From assembly GCA_017607445.1 (NCBI GenBank), contig JAEVHH010000004.1, positions 5,642,001 to 5,706,000 on the forward strand: 64,000 nt of DNA. The letters run 5' to 3'. Made by a program: the position numbers and the translations under genes. Shown here in pieces: positions 60,880 through 64,000 of the stretch. Origin of the DNA: Histoplasma ohiense. Its lineage: Eukaryota; Ascomycota; Eurotiomycetes; Onygenales; Ajellomycetaceae. The notes below the pieces were generated by a model, which had not been told where the DNA came from, ran no database searches, and saw only the letters and a list, made by a program, of their open reading frames with translations. Positions within the stretch are counted from its first letter, which is position 1, and the number at the start of each line of letters is the position of its first letter.

Positions 60880-61893
60880 TTAGAGTGAGAGCTTGTCTTT
60901 TCTCTGTTCTTGCCTGTCTGTGGGTGACACAGTGTTCACATGTGTGAGGGGTTTACTTGAGATGATTGCATTCAGACATTGATTTGCAAAGTGCTCTGAC
61001 TTATCACAGCATATGCAGACTCTTCTGATGATTCAGTCAGTGACATTCTTTTCTGAGACATTGAAGACTCTTGAGTGACTTGTGTTTATGTGTGGAATTC
61101 AGTTCATTGATTCTGATTCAGAGGTGGGGGGTGCTGTAGAGTGGTTTGAGATGTACACATTTGTTCAGCAGAATTCTCTGCAGTTTTGAAGTGTGCAGAA
61201 CTGAGACAGATTGTTGTTCAACAGATGAAGATCAGTACAGAATTCACTGTATATTGAGAACTTTGAATACTCTATACTTCAGTTATGCAATTGAAAGTTC
61301 AAGTTCTTGAACAATATATTGATCTTGACAATGTCATCTCAGTCTTGCTCATCTGCTTCTAGAAGCTTGTGATTGAATTCAGAAAGATAAGTTGCTAACA
61401 CAACATTTATCTGATGAGTTTGATTAAGCCAGTCTAACATCTTGGCTTGAAGTGTAGAATTGAGGAAGAGAGAGTTGAGTTGTTGAAAGACTAGCTCTGA
61501 TGTACACTGATGATTCTGACAATGACTCATTCAGAGTTGGAATTTTGCTAACACATTGCCATTCAATCTGCTATGAATATACCACACTTGATTGGATAGT
61601 GAGTCTATTGCTCATCCATTGATGTCCAATTTGGCATTCACTTTTGACTTTCACATGAGATAGAGTGCTAGATCTTCTTTGTATTTGTTGAGGATTGGAA
61701 GCTTCTCTCTTGAAGGCTTTTCATGAGATGTGGGTGTAGAAGAAATGGTGAATGTGGAAGTGCTCATCTCAGCAAGTTATCATTGCAATTCAGTCATCTG
61801 TAGCATCTGCTGCTGGAGGATGCTTTGTAGATCTAAGTTATCATCCACTGCATTTGAATGTGGTGGGTGTTTGTAGAATTGTTTGTAGTTCAT
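60880..61893 (-). pseudogene. A6 gag (337 codons)
   Basis: ATG 61893 (MNYKQFYKHPPHSNAVDDNL...) to TAA 60882-60880, 1,014 bp. A capsid-like region lies about 61700-61340. The zinc knuckle at 61017-60976 keeps C-X2-C-X4-H-X4-C (CICCDKSEHFANQC). A few TGA codons, most of them at positions that are Arg- or Gln-coding in sister copies. Confidence 0.88.
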
Positions 61894-62278
61894 TTCAATA
61901 TCTAAGAACATATAATAATAAAAAAAAAGAAAAAGAAATACTTGTAGACACTTGATTCTCTCACAGACACTATTCACAGTGTTGCAGCACTAAGCTTGAT
62001 CAAGCTTCTTTGTGAACACTATTCACAGTGTTACAGTTTGTAGACACTCAGACCTCATAGAACACAGTTGATTGTGTTTCAGATGCTTAGACACAACAGT
62101 CTATATAACTAATGATAGAGGCACTCAGACTCATGAGAGATCTCTTGTAACAACTAGGCACTCAGATCTGTAAACAACACACTCAGATGTAAGAACTGGT
62201 AATGAGACACTTGAGCCTTAAACAACACACTCAGATGTAAGAACTAATAATGAGACACTCAGATCTAAAATGCAGAAG
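61894..62278 (-). other. A6 untranslated leader
   Basis: Leader with two ACTATTCACAGTGTTGCAG-type motifs and repeated ACACTCAGAT phrases. No gene. Confidence 0.75.
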
Positions 62279-62291
62279 AATCAATTCATAA
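62279..62291 (-). promoter_or_regulatory. A6 self-priming primer-binding site
   Basis: On the element strand TTATGAATTGATT, directly next to the 5' LTR. Its exact complement lies in the LTR (window 62341-62353 shows TTATGAATTGATT on the plus strand). Same arrangement as in A4 and A5. Confidence 0.72.
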
Positions 62292-62825
62292 TGTAATGAA
62301 TGTATTTTGATTAACAATTTGATACTATTCTAATTACAGATTATGAATTGATTAAGAAAGGAAAGAGAAAAGAAATCAGAAGAAAAGATTGTACAAAGAG
62401 AATTCTTATAGAGAAAAGTTTGAAGTGAAAGAATATCAGAAGCTGCTCCACAGTGGAGTGTGGAGCAGAAGAACATTAAGAGATACATATAAGAATTGTT
62501 AGAAACTATACAAGTGTGGAGTGTGGAGTGGGAGAATCATTGAGAGCTATATGAAAGAATCATTAGAGACTACATAAGTGCGGAACACAGAGTGGGAGAA
62601 CATTAGAAGCTATGCAGAAGAATTGTTAGAGACTACACAAGTACAGAGCACAGAGCAGAAGAATGTTAAGAGCTACACAAAAGAATCATTAGAAACTACA
62701 CAAGCATGAAGCACAGAGTGAAAGAACATCAAAGGTTACATGAGGTCACAACAGCCAGAAACAAGCGGGTGCAGAAGAGGAGTTGATTGCATAAAATAAT
62801 TACTAACAGATGCTAACCCATCACA
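62292..62825 (-). repeat. A6 5' LTR (534 bp)
   Basis: Plus-strand start TGTAATGAATGTATTTTG, end GCTAACCCATCACA. Compared with the 3' LTR it has lost the inner-edge CpGs but keeps a few near its outer edge (GTGCGGAAC, AAGCGGGTG). Confidence 0.96.
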
Positions 62826-62830
62826 CACAG

Positions 62831-63107
62831 GCACTATTCACAGTGTTGCAATGCTAAACTTGATCAAGCTTCTTCATGAACACTATTCACAGTGTTACAG
62901 TTTGTAGACACTCAGGCCTCATAGAACACAGTTGATTGTGTTTCAAATACTTAGACACAACAGTCTATATAACTAACAATAAAAGCACTCAGACTCACAA
63001 GAAATCTCTTGTAATAACTAGACACTTGAGTCTGTAAATGACATACTCAGATGTAAGAACTAATAACAAGACACTCGGGTCTTAAACACAGAAGAATCAA
63101 TTTGTAA
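62831..63107 (-). other. A4 leader, part next to its 5' LTR
   Basis: Remainder of the A4 leader right of A6, matching the A6 leader. Ends with AATCAATTTGTAA (63095-63107), the A4 primer site on the minus strand, complementary to the A4 LTR site. Confidence 0.85.
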
Positions 63108-63641
63108 TGTAATAAGTGTACTTCAATTAACAATCTAGCACTATTCTAATACAGATTACAAATTGATTAAGAAAAGAAAGAGAAAAGAAATCAGAAGAAA
63201 AGATCATACAAAGAGGGTTTTTATAGAGAGAATTTCAGAGCAGAAGAATATCAGAAGCTGCTTCACAGTGAAGCACAGAGTGAAAGAACATTAAGAGCTA
63301 CACAGAAAAATCATTAGAAACTACACAAGTGCAGAGTATGAGACAGAAGAATCATTGAGAGCTACACAGAAGAATTGTTAGAAACTACATAAGCACAGAG
63401 TATGAAATGAGAGAATCATTGAAAACTATGCAGAAGAATTGTTAGAGACTACACAAGCACAGAATACAGAATGAAAGAATATTAGAAGCTACACAGAAGA
63501 ATTGTTAGAGACTATACAAGTATAGAGCACAGAGCAGAAGAACATTGAGAGTTATACAAAATCACAACAGTCAGAAACAAGCAGATGCAGAAAAGGAGTT
63601 GATTGTGTAAGTTAATTACTAATGAATGCTAACTCATCACA
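63108..63641 (-). repeat. A4 5' LTR (534 bp)
   Basis: Plus-strand start TGTAATAAGTGTACTTC, end AACTCATCACA, followed by TCACT (63642-63646), the right target duplication of A4. Confidence 0.95.
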
Positions 63642-63646
63642 TCACT

Positions 63647-64000
63647 GTCTTATTTTCTCAGAAGACAACTGTGTTTATGAGAAGGATGTTGATAGAACCA
63701 CTGATCTCACTCAGATATCAGCAGAAGTATACAAACTACTAACTCATCAAACATATGAGAAGAAGAATGTTCAAGTGTTTGCTGCTAGTATGACAGATAT
63801 CAAAAAAGTGCTAGAGAAGCTAGAACTCAGAGATCTCAAGAAACTGTGTAAGAAATTACTCAAATTATATGAAGACTTCACAGATGTGTTCAATGAGAAA
63901 GAAGCTGAAAAGCTTCCCTCTCATCAAAAACTCAGTATAGATTATACAATCAAATTTATCAAGAAAGATAGTAAGAATCTGCAACTGCTCTGAGATTCTC
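63647..64000 (+). pseudogene. A3 pol, protease end and linker to reverse transcriptase
   Basis: A3 resumes after A4. The open frame 63622-63993 is the linker between protease and reverse transcriptase (DLTQISAEVYKLLTHQ...), well preserved, followed by TGA at 63991. It corresponds to the sequence at the left edge of the window in A1. Its first bases overlap A4 and do not belong to it. Confidence 0.88.

Larger units (their letters stand above)
56727..62825 (-). mobile_element. Element A6, complete uninterrupted family A copy (6,099 bp)
   Basis: 3' LTR 56727-57260, 5' LTR 62292-62825, target duplication CACAG at 56722-56726 and 62826-62830. It is the only uninterrupted family A copy and so the reference for family structure. 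It is inserted in the leader of A4, in the same orientation. Decay is milder than in A1-A4, with long open stretches in protease and integrase. Confidence 0.98.
16437..63641 (-). mobile_element. Element A4, family A, minus strand, hosting D and A6
   Basis: 3' LTR at 16437-16970, 5' LTR at 63108-63641, transcribed right to left. Target duplication TCACT lies at 16432-16436 and 63642-63646. It is interrupted by D (20368-55410) within the protease region and by A6 (56727-62825) in its leader. Without the inserts A4 is about 6.05 kb, the normal family length. Confidence 0.96.
13436..64000 (+). mobile_element. Element A3, outermost family A copy, split by inserts
   Basis: Host of the whole nest. 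Visible pieces are leader 13436-13681, gag 13682-14444 and 15793-16043, protease and start of the pol linker to 16436, then 63642-64000, where pol resumes. A2 cut the leader at 13435. The hAT element (14445-15784) cut gag. A4 (16437-63641) cut the region after the protease, with duplication TCACT at 16432-16436 and 63642-63646. Removing the inserts restores a gag of 1,014 bp, the same as in A4, A5 and A6. Confidence 0.93.

Noticed and set aside
1..64000. TGA as a reassigned sense codon, because most in-frame stops are TGA
   Set aside because: At the same position sister copies have CAA or TGG, and real terminators include TGA in B3 and B4 pol. CGA and TGG decay explains it without code change.

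Overview
The window looks like a gene-free heterochromatic block from a filamentous fungus. The evidence is Ty3/gypsy elements of fungal chromodomain type, short GTAAGT...TACTAAT...TAG introns of 47-57 nt, an AT-rich composition with CpG almost absent, and C-to-T/G-to-A decay like RIP or methylation-driven deamination. I cannot name the species. I found no host gene, rRNA, tRNA or CRISPR array.

Every base can be assigned to a transposable element. Three LTR-retrotransposon families are present, with labels of my own. Family A is about 6.1 kb with 534-bp LTRs. Family B is about 7.1 kb with 271-bp LTRs. Family D is about 7.1 kb with 383-bp LTRs. There is also one 1,340-bp hAT-like non-autonomous DNA element. 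They sit inside one another, and most insertions are proved by a 5-bp target-site duplication (8 bp for the hAT).

Layout: A3(+) is the outermost element, and its pieces are 13436-16436 and 63642-64000. A2(+) is inserted in the A3 leader and supplies 10654-13435. A1(+) is inserted in A2 (1-10653) and itself contains B1(+) (1604-8728). The hAT element (14445-15784) is inserted in A3 gag. A4(-) (16437-63641) is inserted in A3 just after the protease. A4 contains D(+) (20368-55410) and A6(-) (56727-62825). D contains B2(+) (21736-28819) and A5(+) (31644-52064). A5 contains B4(-) (33175-47514), and B4 contains B3(+) (33626-40817). The deepest chain is A3 > A4 > D > A5 > B4 > B3, six levels. Removing the inserts restores gag lengths exactly: 1,014 bp in A3, A4, A5 and A6, and 1,059 bp in all four B copies.

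All copies look dead. Reading frames are cut mainly by TGA where sister copies show CAA or TGG, and reverse-transcriptase catalytic Asp codons are mutated in A and B. The ancestral designs can still be read. A and B have gag and pol in a -1 frame relation, and B has an A-AAA-AAC/T heptamer in register. A and B have a sequence just after the 5' LTR complementary to a site inside the LTR, pointing to Tf1/sushi-type self-primed reverse transcription. Families B and D carry an intron-containing, Cys-rich gene on the strand opposite gag-pol, between pol and the 3' LTR. That spliced antisense gene is the most unusual system here.
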